From positions 1 through 64,000 of the forward strand of contig JADIIU010000017.1 of assembly GCA_027603945.1 (NCBI GenBank): a stretch of DNA of 64,000 nucleotides. Reading direction: 5' to 3'. A model generated the notes under the pieces. The model did no database searches. It saw only the letters and a program-made list of their open reading frames with translations, and was not told the DNA's origin. Origin of the DNA: Terramyces sp. JEL0728. Taxonomy: Eukaryota > Chytridiomycota > Chytridiomycetes > Rhizophydiales > Terramycetaceae. Positions 9,600 to 20,039 of this stretch are shown here, piece after piece. Within the stretch, counting starts at the first letter, position 1; every line of letters starts with the position of its first letter. The position numbers and the translations under genes are program-made.

Positions 9600-10316
9600 A
9601 TGTTCCTACTACTAATCGCAACGGTTCAAGCATTAGTATTCCAATACTATGGCGGGCCAATCCTCCATTCAGTCCAAGTAGTCCCAATCCTACTAGGAAG
9701 AAACAAAGGTAACCAATCCTAACCAATAGGCACATTTCCATTCAGGAGTACTATTAGCCACTACTATTCCTCGCTATTGAACTCGACATTCATCTCCAAA
9801 GTCCAAGAATATTCAGTACCATCGACCCAAATCATCACTGGCAAAGCGTGGACACCAAAGTATATCATTTATCCTTCGAGTACGATTGATGATACGCAAA
9901 TACAAGCTGCTTTGATCGACCTTGTTGGCCAGACCGTAATCAGCCCATCCGTCAATACTCTTTACGTTGTTCATGCGTCACCTGGGATTAATGTTACAGT
10001 TCACGGCAGAACATCGTGCTCTGATTACTGTGCCTATCATTCGAATGTAGCTATACCCAACCCACCTAACGTGTTGTACTATGTAGTGGTGCCTTACTTG
10101 AGTTGCAGTTCATGCAATCACGGTCTTGATGATTTTAATAGTGTTGCAATGTGGGCTAGTAAGGAGGTAGCGGAAGGCATTACCGACCCCTATAATAACG
10201 GGTGGTCTGATCCTGGTGTTGGTGATATTGGTCAACCGTGCATTGGACAGTTTGAATTGGTTGATGGTCTTCCTACCCAAAAAATCTTTTCCAACCAATT
10301 GAATAGTTGTCACTAG
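9600..10316 (+). CDS. EXORDIUM/phosphate-induced-1-like secreted protein
   Basis: 231 aa after removing a 21-nt intron (9709-9729). The signal peptide is MFLLLIATVQALVFQ. The family layout is clear: GGPILHSVQVVPILLG after the signal, TLYVVHASPGINVTVHG, then CSDYCAYHS, a VVVPYLSC block, and the C-terminal block EVAEGITDPYNNGWSDPG with VGDIGQPC and a last Cys. Relatives in plants (EXORDIUM, phi-1) and in fungi are apoplastic or secreted proteins linked to growth and nutrient response; the biochemical activity is not settled. Here the usual SHE(L)-A-E motif reads WASKEVAEG, so the conserved His is replaced by Lys. The spliced junction restores the family's N-terminal block, and no second ATG competes inside the signal. 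Confidence 0.68.
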
Positions 10317-10453
10317 TTTGAATAAAACATTGATTTTAATCGTTCGATTTCGTATATCTGGTAGTAGTATTTTACCAATCTGGTAAATAGCAAATCTGTT
10401 CTGTGATGGTCAAATTTAATTCTCTAAACTACTCGTTGAACATACTGCATTTA

Positions 10454-11092
10454 TTAACGTAGAATATTTCCGTGTACATCTGTTTTTGCATAACAGTCAT
10501 TTGCCCAATGAGAACTTCTTCCACATCGAAAACAGGTTTCGGAATCATCGATTGAACCAAAAGAATCGTTTGAATCTGAATCATCCATTGATTCTGAAGG
10601 GCTGTTTGAATCTGAATCAACGAGTGATTTGCCATTCACTGTTGTCTTTGTACAGCATTGTTCAATAAGATGAGAATTCCCACCACATCTTGTACATATT
10701 TGCTGTTTTCTCTGCGTCGAGTTAGCCGGCATATATTTCTTTTGTCCCTTTGTCAATTTGGCTGGCATATTAATCCTCTGTCTCTCTATCAATTTGGCTG
10801 GCATGTTAAGACCTTGTCTCTCCAACAGTGCTGGCGGACAAGAATTCATTTCAACTTGACACCAGCTGCCTCCACGAACATTCCACCAGCCATATAGGTC
10901 CATCATTTCCAGCGTCATCTCATTCTCTTCTTTCATGCCGCCTTCAAGGATACGGAGTACTTGTAATGGCCGATACAATGTGGTCCATTTCGATCCATTG
11001 TAATTAAAGTGCTCCAAGAATCGCTCGCCAATTGGTCTTTCCGAATATCCAACGTAAATCTTGTTTTGTTCCAGTAAGAGGACGTAGATCAT
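10454..11092 (-). CDS. GIY-YIG-like domain protein with two CCHC zinc knuckles
   Basis: About 212 aa, single exon. Residues 1-80 resemble a GIY-YIG nuclease-like fold: MIYVLLLEQNKIYVGYSE, an Arg in IGERFLEHF, a WTTLYRP strand, acidic KEENEMTLEMMDLYG and the VRGGSWCQVE end block often seen in small GIY-YIG proteins of algae and large DNA viruses. Next come three degenerate 12-residue repeats (NMPAKLIERQRI-type, DNA about 10725-10830), then zinc knuckle CTRCGGNSHLIEQC, a Ser/Asp linker and a second knuckle CFRCGRSSHWANDC. The combination suggests a nucleic-acid-binding protein, perhaps with nicking activity; catalytic competence is uncertain because the first motif reads VLL rather than GIY. 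ATG at 11092. Confidence 0.6.
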   Translation of the reverse strand: MIYVLLLEQNKIYVGYSERPIGERFLEHFNYNGSKWTTLYRPLQVLRILEGGMKEENEMTLEMMDLYGWWNVRGGSWCQVEMNSCPPALLERQGLNMPAKLIERQRINMPAKLTKGQKKYMPANSTQRKQQICTRCGGNSHLIEQCCTKTTVNGKSLVDSDSNSPSESMDDSDSNDSFGSIDDSETCFRCGRSSHWANDCYAKTDVHGNILR

Positions 11093-11273
11093 CACGAGGT
11101 GAGTAGATGAAAGGAAAAGAAAACTTGGACAAAATTCCCAAATGGGTTCGTCCAGTGCAATATCTACAGTTAACAGTCAGACATCAAACCGTTGATTTTT
11201 CGTTTTGGTATGGAATAGTGGCTTAGTATCTATTCCATATTTGATTCAACTGAAAAATATTTCGAGATTACAA

Positions 11274-11441
11274 ATGCAACCAGAAAAGTTCACAGTTGGC
11301 AATATTAAATCAACTTATCAGTCACAGTCACCGAGAACTAGATTATACTTGTCGATAGGACTATTTTGCTTTGCTTTAGGCGGAACTGTTATGGCCTACA
11401 AACTGGAAGAAATGTACCCAGCAAAGAAATCAAAAGTGTAA
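11274..11441 (+). CDS. Small single-pass membrane protein
   Basis: 55 aa. A central hydrophobic segment LYLSIGLFCFALGGTVMAY follows basic residues (SPRTR) and precedes KLEEMYPAKK. The size and layout fit small mitochondrial inner-membrane assembly or subunit proteins, but no family is recognised. The first ATG of the frame is at 11274; the frame is open upstream to about 11205 without ATG. Short length makes it uncertain. Confidence 0.4.
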   Translation: MQPEKFTVGNIKSTYQSQSPRTRLYLSIGLFCFALGGTVMAYKLEEMYPAKKSKV

Positions 11442-11658
11442 TTTATTCTTGAAATTTAACGAATATATTATTAATGGAATTTAAGATATTTAAAATTGGA
11501 TTATGTAATGCAAAAACGAGTATCCTGCTTGTTTACTGGATTACGTAATAAATGTTGATTCTCTTTACTAAATTTGAAACACTTGCAAAGCTTGAAGGTA
11601 GACATGTCTGTAGGGAGTCAGGTGTAGGATTGATGACTTGGCATGTCTCAGTATTATT

Positions 11659-11711
11659 GGATATAACCAGCCGAGATAGTATTATCGGATATAACCAGCC
11701 GAGATAGTATT
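11659..11711. repeat. Tandem direct repeat, 25 bp identical, period 28
   Basis: GGATATAACCAGCCGAGATA plus GTATT occurs at 11659-11683 and again unchanged at 11687-11711, in the 334-bp gap upstream of the gene at 11776. Could be a duplicated regulatory site; the rest of the gap shows nothing. Confidence 0.7.
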
Positions 11712-11775
11712 GGCGTTGAAATAAGAGAAGCGCAGTTGCTAATATAACCTTTCCAAAAAAGTTTTAATCTCAAAA

Positions 11776-14594
11776 ATGTCTGTGGATTTTGTTAGGGATT
11801 TGGAAATATCTTTAAACAACGCTACAGTACTACTAGAACGAACAAAACAACGAACAAGAAAGTCTCCTATAACAAATATTCGTGTGGAGGATCCGCCAGG
11901 ACAAGATCAGATACGAAATAAACGAGAGAAAAGAAATCTAAAGGAAATAGAAAACACAAACTTCAATCAACTCTTGGAAATCACACGCATATCAGAATCA
12001 CTCCACAAACTACAATCGCGTATTATAAAGCAGCACTCTTTATTACTAAAAGAACAGTCCCAGTCCCTCCAATATCAAAACATCATTCAATTGGATAACT
12101 TGAACGAACTGCAAAAGAGACAAACTATGCATCAAATGAATAATTATCAGCATATGATTGTATTTGAAGTTAATATAGAAAATGAATAACAATCTCGCAA
12201 GTATTCCTATTCAACGACCAATAGTAGTGGAGAAAGCTAGTTATAAGGATGCGTTTGTAAAACAGAAATATTCTGCTGATAAAGTGGTTGATGCAGTCAA
12301 ATCGGCCCATGCCGAAGCAACCTCATTAAACCCAGACGATCTAATTTCCAAACAGGGGTTATCAAGTCTTAGTGATCCAATTCAACCCCAGGAACCAGCT
12401 GTATTAGACCCGGAAATTGCAAAAACAGCCGTACCTATCCAGAATGAACCTGTTGGAACAAAAGAATCCACAGCCCACAAACTAGAATTGAATGAAATTA
12501 AAGACAAGGTGCAATTCTTGATTTCGCTTGTGCAAAAAGAAAACGAAAAACAGTTGGATTCATTTGATTACAGTTTAATCAAAAATGTCGTTCATTCTGA
12601 GCAAATTAATATGGAATTGAAAAAGATTGATGAATTGATTGAAAATATTCCTAAAAAGAATAGTAGACTACCGAAATGGAGTGTACCTAAAAGCAAAGCT
12701 GGTGTTACTCCAAGAGCAACTCCAAAGGTCAACGTAGCTTCACCAAAGATTACATCAACTAAATTTACAGCGCAAAAGAAACCTATCGTAACCAGTGCTC
12801 CGACACCAAAGAAATCGGTAATGTCGCCAGTCAAACAACCAATAGTAATATCTAAAGATCCCATATTCTTGAGGAAAACAAGTATTAGACCAAAGTCACT
12901 AGAATTTTTGAAATCAAACCCTGTTATCTTGAAAAAACCATTTATTCAAGAAACAAGAGACATTTCAACAAGTCCAATAGAAAACGAACCAATTGCTACC
13001 GAAAGTAAGGCTAAAGCTACCCCAATTCAAGTAGCTGTAAAAGAAACTAGGGACTCGGGAACCAGTACTTTGCCTGAACCGATACCCCCATCAAAAACAG
13101 AATCCACACAAATATCACCGTTATTCCACCAATCCAAAAGTGTGCAATTTCAGTCTCCTACAAAAGATGCGTCGATTCAACACGACTACTCTCCCCCGCC
13201 TGTATTTGAATTGAGGAAACCAGTAAAAGAGCAAAATGCGTTTGAAATCCCCAATATTCCAGCCCCTGTTTTTGAAAAATCACTGCAAGATAGGCTGGCA
13301 GAATGGATCAAGAGCGAGGTGTTGTTGAAAGTTATAAAAGAGACGGAAAGTGTACCGCTTGTAACTGTTAAACCACCAGCTCAAATAGAGAAAACTGTTG
13401 ATTTGCAAGAAAAAGAGGAAATTGTAAAAGATGCCAAGCCTGTACTGGATATTAAAGAACCTGAAATTGTGGAGCAAGAAACGCAACCCCAGCCTGTAGA
13501 TCTGAAGGAAAAGGTTGTTAAAGAAGTAAAGTTTAAAGAGACTTTTTTCCCAGCAGTTGATGAACCTGTAAAACAAGTAGAAATAGTCAGCCCGGAAATC
13601 AAGCCCGAGAATGTAATAGAAAACTACCTGGAAGATTCATTCAACTCTGTATCAACGCCATATACACACAAATCATACGATCTTTCGGAATACGACCCAA
13701 TTGTAAACGAAGATGAACCTTCACATCTAATGGATAGCACAATCGACGAATATTCATTGGATATTATATCGTCTGTAATCAAGGAAGTTAAAGTACAAAT
13801 ATTGCCACCAAAGGAAATCGGCATTCAAACAAGTGAAATGGAAAAGACAGAAAGTACAAGTGCATCGTCTCTATCGTCAGCTTACCCATTACCCGATCCT
13901 CCAAAAGAAAAAGCAGTTCCTACACTGCCCGATTCTATCATACATCAGTCAATCGATCAACTGATTTCTGATGAATTGAATATACAATTGCTAGAAGCTA
14001 TAATTGAAGCAAGGGAGGATAGATACAAAACCCAAGCTGAACAGCTAAAAACAGCTCAGTTAAACTTATCGCCAGAGCCAACTCCAGTCCTTGAACCAGT
14101 AGTGAAATTCCATGGATTCCAAGAAGCGCAACAGCTATCAGAACGTATATCTAGACTAGAAGAATCGCTAATAGAACTAGAAAAGTCAAAATCAATAATT
14201 GATCCAAGTATTTCTTTCATTATTGAATCCCTCAATCAAAGCGACAGCAGTGATTCAAGCAGGACACCTAGTGTATCACAAATCATCAGCGATAATACGT
14301 CTAGTTTATCGTTTACTATGACTAGCATTCCTACATTGTCTGAAGGAGAGATTATTACAGGGCTGTACAGTCAGGGACAGATTATTCCAAGAAAGCAAGT
14401 AATTGCAGAAAGAGATGTCGAAACCAATAATGATACAGGCAGTTCTGAAAAGACATCTTCAGGGCAAGTATCTATTGGACTGGTCAAAGGTAAGAGTAAG
14501 CTAACTAGATTCTATTCAAGTTGGCGATCATGTAGAACGCGCAAGAAGGATTCCTTTGCCTAGTTCAGAAGATGAAACGGAAAGTAGTATCTGA
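11776..14594 (+). CDS. Long, mostly disordered protein with coiled-coil ends; possible ciliary protein
   Basis: 926 aa after removing two 19-nt introns (12160-12178 and 14490-14508), which fuse what look like two separate frames. Residues about 1-130 are charged and helical (ISESLHKLQSRIIKQHSLLL). Residues 300-750 are Pro/Glu/Lys/Val-rich low-complexity sequence with short helical islands, for example LQDRLAEWIKSEVLLKVI and SIDQLISDELNIQLLEAIIE. A coiled coil lies near LSERISRLEESLIELEKSKS, and the tail is Ser/Thr-rich. No catalytic domain is visible. The paired short W/L-rich helices remind me of the centriolar protein TALPID3, and CC2D2A in the same window makes a basal-body role conceivable, but this is a guess. 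The start ATG at 11776 is the first in frame. Confidence 0.6.
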
Positions 14595-14995
14595 TTTTGT
14601 CTCATAAATTAATATTGTAAACAAATTTGGAATTTCTTTGCGTTTACAAACTTTCCGCTGGAAAACAAATGAAATAACAGAGTGCCATTGTAAATTTAAC
14701 TGCCTTAAAGCCTCCCTTGTTTACATCTTCAAGTTTCATTTATTCAAAAAAGGCAAATTTGAATGACCTTCCCCCAAATCAGTATTTTTTCATTCTTTCA
14801 ACTCTCCTTATACCTATCGATTGATTTCTGGATTTGCAGATGCCTTTTACTTTGTGTTCAAACGAATACGACGGGTTTGTTTGGACTGTACCTGGAAATA
14901 CGAAACCCGGACAGCGCTAATACAGTAGAAGCAGGAAATACTTGTAGACTTTACTTTATATTTATAAATAGAGGGGGCTTGATAGGTTTCCGCGT
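14595..14995. other. Intergenic region between convergent genes
   Basis: An 83-codon frame (14763-15014) with Phe/Leu-rich start is open on the plus strand but overlaps the 3' end of velvet gene 1 and has no family signal. Nothing else is seen. Confidence 0.5.
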
Positions 14996-15675
14996 CTATC
15001 CGCTGTCAGGATAATAGCGGTGAGAAACCTTCTTCGCTTCCATAGAACATTCTTCTTCGAGATGCTTCATAAACTGCTTGCCATTCTTGTTGATAATGCC
15101 CTGCCGCTCAAAGGACTGCTGAAGATACGTTTTCAGCTTGTTTTTCTTGAAGGATCGAACGGAAAACACTCTGAACGACGTGGTTTTCACTACAGACACC
15201 GCAAATCTACAATTAACGATAAAATACGTCTGCAGGTCAATTATCTGGCATTGGAATCTGTAAAAACCTTTTTCCCTTATCCCTAGACAGTTGAAAACAA
15301 AAAATAATTTTTGCCTCCCGTCGTTAGGATCTTTCAGTAGAACAGTCGGAATAGATTTCTCTCCTATAAAGTTTTCTGTATATATTGGCTCCAAGCCTCC
15401 TGTTACTTCAGGATCTTCAATAAGGGTATCACAGTGTTTGTTTTCGATAGATAGCAGGTTAATGTTGCATATAAACTTTTTACTCGCCAACTAGCGTTAG
15501 TCCAATAATTACTTCATCTTCCGACAGTTCCGCACCAAATCTGATTTCCAAAACAAGCATTGGGTCTCTAAAATTAAATCTCTCCGTACATGCAACTGTC
15601 TATTAATTCAAAATCCTTATTCTCGCAGCAGCGGGCATTTTTAGGCTCTTGTCGTATAAATATCTTGTAATCCAT
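14996..15675 (-). CDS. Velvet-domain transcription regulator, copy 1
   Basis: 204 aa, introns 15568-15589 (22 nt), 15491-15512 (22) and 15207-15227 (21). The whole protein is a velvet domain (VeA/VelB/VosA type): start MDYKIFIRQEPKNARCCENK corresponds to the family's RQxPxxAR-CG motif, then IDPMLVLEIRF, LKDPNDGRQKLFFVFNCLGI, REKGFYRFQCQIIDLQ and TTSFRVFSVRSFKKNKLKTY with FERQGI. Velvet proteins are fungal NF-kB-like DNA-binding factors coupling development and secondary metabolism to light and stress. The long VeA C-terminal extension is absent. The last about 25 residues differ from copy 3, although the 285 nt just before are nearly identical. Each intron restores the family alignment. Confidence 0.88.
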
Positions 15676-16688
15676 TGTAGCGTTTGAAAATTGTACAGAA
15701 AAATTTGGAAAGATTTTCGAGACCAAAAATCAAAAAAGCAGATATTATTCATGTATTGAAAGAAAAGAGTGGTTGGATAGATGGGCATTTGAATATTTTA
15801 TAAACTTGAGGCTTTGGCAGAGATAACTTGCGGTGGGAGTAAACACCGCTTATGCCCGCTTCGGTAAAAATTTATACAATTTGAGCAAGAGAGTATTCTG
15901 GCAGATTGTTTCGCATTTTTTTACTGGATTTTGCAATTGAATTCGACTTTGTCTCAGTCCTATTTGAACTACGTCAGCACGCTCTCCAATACCAACGGCA
16001 AAGCGTCAATGGTAGAATCTGTCTGTCGCAATCCAACTTGACGGAAAAGTCATCCTTTCACCTTGAGACTGACAACGAAGCAATAAGCTGTCCATAATCC
16101 CTTTCAATGAGCTGCGCCATCAATGGAAATAAAATACAAGATATAACCAGTATGATATCACAAGAAATTGCTTTCTCTCTGAAAAACTAATTGAATACTC
16201 ACTGGTGGCGTTTTATCCTTTTATTGCTTTTTTTCATTTTCTTCCCACTACAAAATAAATATGGCAGGCTTTTGCAAGATCCTTGGCCTTGGAGAGGTTG
16301 AGTTGCAGCTAGTATTGGTTGCATATCAGTGCTTTTTCATAGTACTGTCCGTGCGTGGCGAGAGTTTGCGATCCTGTTTATTTTGCAGCGATTTGGAACG
16401 AGGTCCTGCAGACGGATCGACAAACCAAGAAATACATCAACCAATGGAATTATACGGTGGCTGGTTGACGACGAATACTATAAAATATAATTCTCTTTCG
16501 TTATCCATGACGTTATGCAATTTGAATTTCCAAATCCAGTTGGCTATTTGAATATCAATTGGCTGCCAATAGACAGTTTGGAAATACGTTGCGAATTAAA
16601 CTCACAGCCAGCCTGCACCAGTAACTCTTGAACGGGAATTGCACTAAACTAGCATTATAAGAATTTATTAAATAGTACAATATAAACA
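15676..16688. other. Region between velvet genes 1 and 2; unresolved plus-strand frames
   Basis: About 1 kb without a confirmed gene. Plus-strand frames near 15906-16040 (containing QSYLNYVSTLSNTNGKASMV in one frame) and 16261-16551 (one frame reads TSTNGIIRWLVDDEYYKI) look protein-like but cannot be joined with certainty. A small multi-exon gene may lie here. The promoter of velvet gene 1 occupies the left end. Confidence 0.35.
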
Positions 16689-17353
16689 TTATTCTTCTCC
16701 AATAGACTGGTGGTACCACTCCAACAACGTATCTTCTTCAGTCAGCCTTCTCCTGTATTCCTTCCCATTCTTGTTAAACACTCCTTGCCGCTCAAAGGCA
16801 ACCTGCAGAATAGTCCTTGTTCGGTTTGGCTTAAAAGACCGCAACGTGTACACACGGAAGGAAGTAGTAGTTAGTTCAGTGACATGGTTGCTTAAATTAC
16901 AATCTGATTACCTTTCAATGTCGACCACATGGCATTTGAATCTATAAAAGCCCTTTTCTCTAATACCAAGACAGTTGAATACGAAAAACAGTTTGGCCTT
17001 TCCATCGTTCGGATCGTTCAGAATAGTTGCCGACACAGTTCGCTCGCCAATCAGATTATGCAAATACGTGTTTTCATTTCCAACTATATCTGGATCTTCT
17101 ACAATAGCACCAGCTGGCTTATGATCGACAGTGAGTAGTGATATATTACAAATAAACTGCTTACTTTTCAACTGGCGTTAATTTTAGGGTACTTGTTGCT
17201 CTGTTTGGTCTTGCAGGAACCGAATTTCCAGGATAAGCATGGGATCGCTGGATAAAAATAATCTTACATGCAACTGTCGATAAAATCCAGCTCTTTGGTT
17301 TCACAGCATCTGCACATCTTTGGTTCTTGACGAATAAATATTTTGTAGTCCAT
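16689..17353 (-). CDS. Velvet-domain transcription regulator, copy 2
   Basis: 200 aa with three introns of 20, 21 and 21 nt at the same positions as in copies 1 and 3 (after the ...IDSC Cys, before the KQFICNI block and after the VVDIE block). The start MDYKIFIRQEPKMCRCCETK is the velvet RQxP motif; the core keeps NDPNDGKAKLFFVFNCLGI, REKGFYRFKCHVVDIE and TTSFRVYTLRSFKPNRTRTI, and it ends EDTLLEWYHQSIGEE at TAA 16689-16691. It is clearly more diverged than copies 1 and 3 are from each other over the C-terminal half. Likely a nuclear dimerising DNA-binding factor; which velvet subfamily (VosA/VelB/VelC) it matches is not decidable by eye. Confidence 0.87.
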
Positions 17354-18467
17354 GAAATTAGGAGTGTAAAAAAAAAAGAGTTCTTGAAAATTAGTATGGA
17401 AAGCCAAGTGGAAACCATTGTTCTCGGAAAAACAGTTATAAAGCATCTTGATCAAACTGCCATGGCTATTCCACTGTGTCTGTAGTCACAGGTACGCATA
17501 AGTTGTTCAACAGACTTTTTGCACACTGCTCTTGAAAAATAGATGGTCTCGGTTTCAATATTCATATGTAAGACTTCCAACACCTGCCTTGACTTAATAA
17601 TAGCGCTGATCTGTTGCTATGAAATGCCTCCTTTGCAGCGTAAAGCAATAAACCAAACTACAGATTGCTCTTATCCAACTGATAAAACTGGCTTTCCATA
17701 TAGCTTGAAATTGCCCTAAACAAATACCTGCAATTCCACCCTAAAGCACAGGTGAAATGCTTGGTAAATGTGCAATGGTCCCTTTTTCTCAAGTTTCATT
17801 ACCAGGTGGCGATTTGTCCCCCGCCACGATTTTTATATTTTAATTCAATGTTGGCTGTATACTACAAACACTAGGTTAATAAAATGCATTTTTTGTCGCA
17901 ACAGGCAGATGAGTGTTTTGGATCAATTAAATTCATTTTTTAAAATTTCACTACGAATCTGCGGTTCAAGTGATATTCTTGGGAGGTGTACGAACTATTC
18001 TTTATACTTTCCAGCTCGATCTTTGTATTCTATGCAAGGATTTTGATATCTTTTTTGGCGTTTAGAAACAAAACTTTTAGTAAACACAGATACCTTACCT
18101 TGTTGGAACGAAAGGCGTAAACCACTATCGATTTTCACGTTGCGATATGAAAACGTTTGGGATGTCGTGATGCCTGTGTGATCAGCAAAACTACGAGATC
18201 TCTTGCGATGGCAAGAACTGATGTTGATGAACAGATAGTCAATTGTAATAAAGAAAGTGAGAGGAAGCTATTCCGTCCATAATTATTGTTGTAACCAGCC
18301 CTGTTTATGATAATTGTAATTCTTGCTCTTTTTCACGGCGGAAAACAAATTCCGCCTTTGTTGCAGCAACAGGTGCCTAAAGTATCTCAAAACAACAAAG
18401 TACGGATATTACATGTACTATTAATTAGGGATATTACAAGTACTATTTATTGATATACATTCAACAG
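17354..18467. other. Long intergenic region between velvet genes 2 and 3
   Basis: 1.1 kb, AT-rich. A 92-codon frame at 17768-18046 is open on the plus strand without recognisable content. No splice-joined family match, RNA gene or repeat found. By position it contains the promoter of velvet gene 2. Confidence 0.5.
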
Positions 18468-19131
18468 CTAATTAGCGAACCCTATTAACGCCATGGTATT
18501 TTCTTCTTCGAGATGCTTCATAAACTGCTTGCCATTCTTGTTGATAATGCCCTGCCGCTCAAAGGACTGCTGAAGATACGTTTTCAGCTTGTTTTTCTTG
18601 AAGGATCGAACAGAAAACACTCTGAACGACGTGGTTTTCACTACAGACACCGCAAATCTATAATTAACGATAAAATACGTTTGCAGGTCAATTATCTGGC
18701 ATTGGAATCTATAAAAACCTTTTTCCCTTATCCCTAGACAGTTGAAAACAAAAAATAATTTTTGCTTCCCGTCGTTAGGATCTTTGAGGAGAACCGCCGG
18801 GATAGATTTCTCTCCCACAAAGTTTTCTGTATATCTAGCCTGTTTGTCTCCAGTCAAACCAGGATCTTCAATAATGGTATCACAGTGCTTGTTTTCAACA
18901 GATAACAGGTTAATGTTGCATATAAACTGCCTGCTGCAAAGCTATAGGTTAATTAATACGCTTACTTGCGTTTCCGTCTGCTCCGATGCGAATCTGATTT
19001 CTAGGATAAGCATAGGATCTCTATAGTTATGTATCTTGTTACATGCAGCTATCAATTATTTCATTATCCTTATTTTCACAACTCCTTGCAATTTTTGGTT
19101 CTTGTCGTATGAATATCTTGTAGTCCAACAT
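18468..19131 (-). CDS. Velvet-domain transcription regulator, copy 3
   Basis: 198 aa with introns of 22, 24 and 21 nt in the same places as the other two copies. The start MLDYKIFIRQEPKIARSCEN matches the velvet RQxPxxAR motif; IDPMLILEIRF, LKDPNDGKQKLFFVFNCLGI and REKGFYRFQCQIIDLQ follow. From 18501 to 18785 the DNA differs from copy 1 (15050-15334) at only five positions, including an intron, while both flanks are clearly diverged. This points to recent gene conversion. The C-terminus after the shared tract is short (NTMALIGFAN). Function as for the other velvet factors: a nuclear regulator that may heterodimerise with its siblings. Confidence 0.87.
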
Positions 19132-19848
19132 TTGTATAATATTACAGCAGTACGATATTTTTCTGGAAAGCTCACGGAAATGTTGATGCGGAATAAGTAC
19201 CCCGTGACCTTCGGAAAATGATTGGACAGGAAACAATCTTCTTTTTCGAATGTGAACCACGAAACAGTTCAGGGAACAGGAATGCATGGAATAAACCAGT
19301 ATTCTTGTAGTATCATTGTTTTGGGTTTGGTACATGCGGAATAGTTTGAATTTGGCTTGCTCTTATTTGATTCAGTGTCTAGGGCTGAAAAAAGCAAAAC
19401 TGGTTCGTCCCCTCAAAAATATTCAAGCCATGGCAAGCAAGCAGCATTCTTGCCATTCCTAGGAAATAGTTGCAAATTAATAGCATTTATAAAGTATTAT
19501 TAGTGGTGCAGAGAGCCAAAGCCAATACTTTTTCTATCCATCTCCAGCTTTTGCTTTACAGCAGCCACAAAAAAATAAGGGTGGCGGAAAACACAAAATA
19601 AATAATGAAAAGTGAAAAGTAAATTGCAGCGAAATACGCTTTTGTAAGCAACGGTTGAATCAAAAAATCCATTCTACTCCACAGAATCAAAAAACAGGGT
19701 ATGAGTAATGATGGATCATACTTTTTTCCACATGTGAGAGAATAAGCATGTCTGTGGAATAAGGGTAATCGGATATTGCTAACCTTGCGACACCTCCGAG
19801 CTAATCCGCCTTGATTCTCACATATTGCAAGTAGCCAGTTTTCCGTGA
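19132..19848. other. Intergenic region upstream of velvet gene 3
   Basis: Contains the velvet 3 promoter. A minus-strand frame (19556-19915) has a hydrophobic end (IYFSLFIIYFVFSATLIFLW) but no coding support elsewhere; treated as unproven. Confidence 0.4.
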
Positions 19849-20039
19849 TTGACTTCAGAGCGAGAATTAATTGGTCCTTATCAGTATCCGGACATAGAAT
19901 CCGGGAATGTGACACTTTTGTCTTTCAATTACAGATCGTTGGAAGATACAGCAACGGCTGAAATTATCCGTTTTGATGAATATCAACGAATCTATTCTTA
20001 TAAACCCGCTTTATTCCATGAAATTGGGTATCTTAAAGA
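19849..20039 (+). CDS. Possible exon of an unplaced gene
   Basis: An open plus-strand segment encodes a protein-like sequence including GPYQYPDIESGNVTLL, DEYQRIYSYKPALFHEI and GYLKDQ, then runs on as antisense to the end of the PEHE-domain gene. No ATG, splice partner or family could be fixed. Recorded as a lead only; part of an exon of a gene reading rightward is the simplest idea. Confidence 0.25.

Noticed and set aside
17768..18046. 92-codon plus-strand frame between velvet genes 2 and 3
   Set aside because: Phe/Cys-rich chance-like composition without splice partners.
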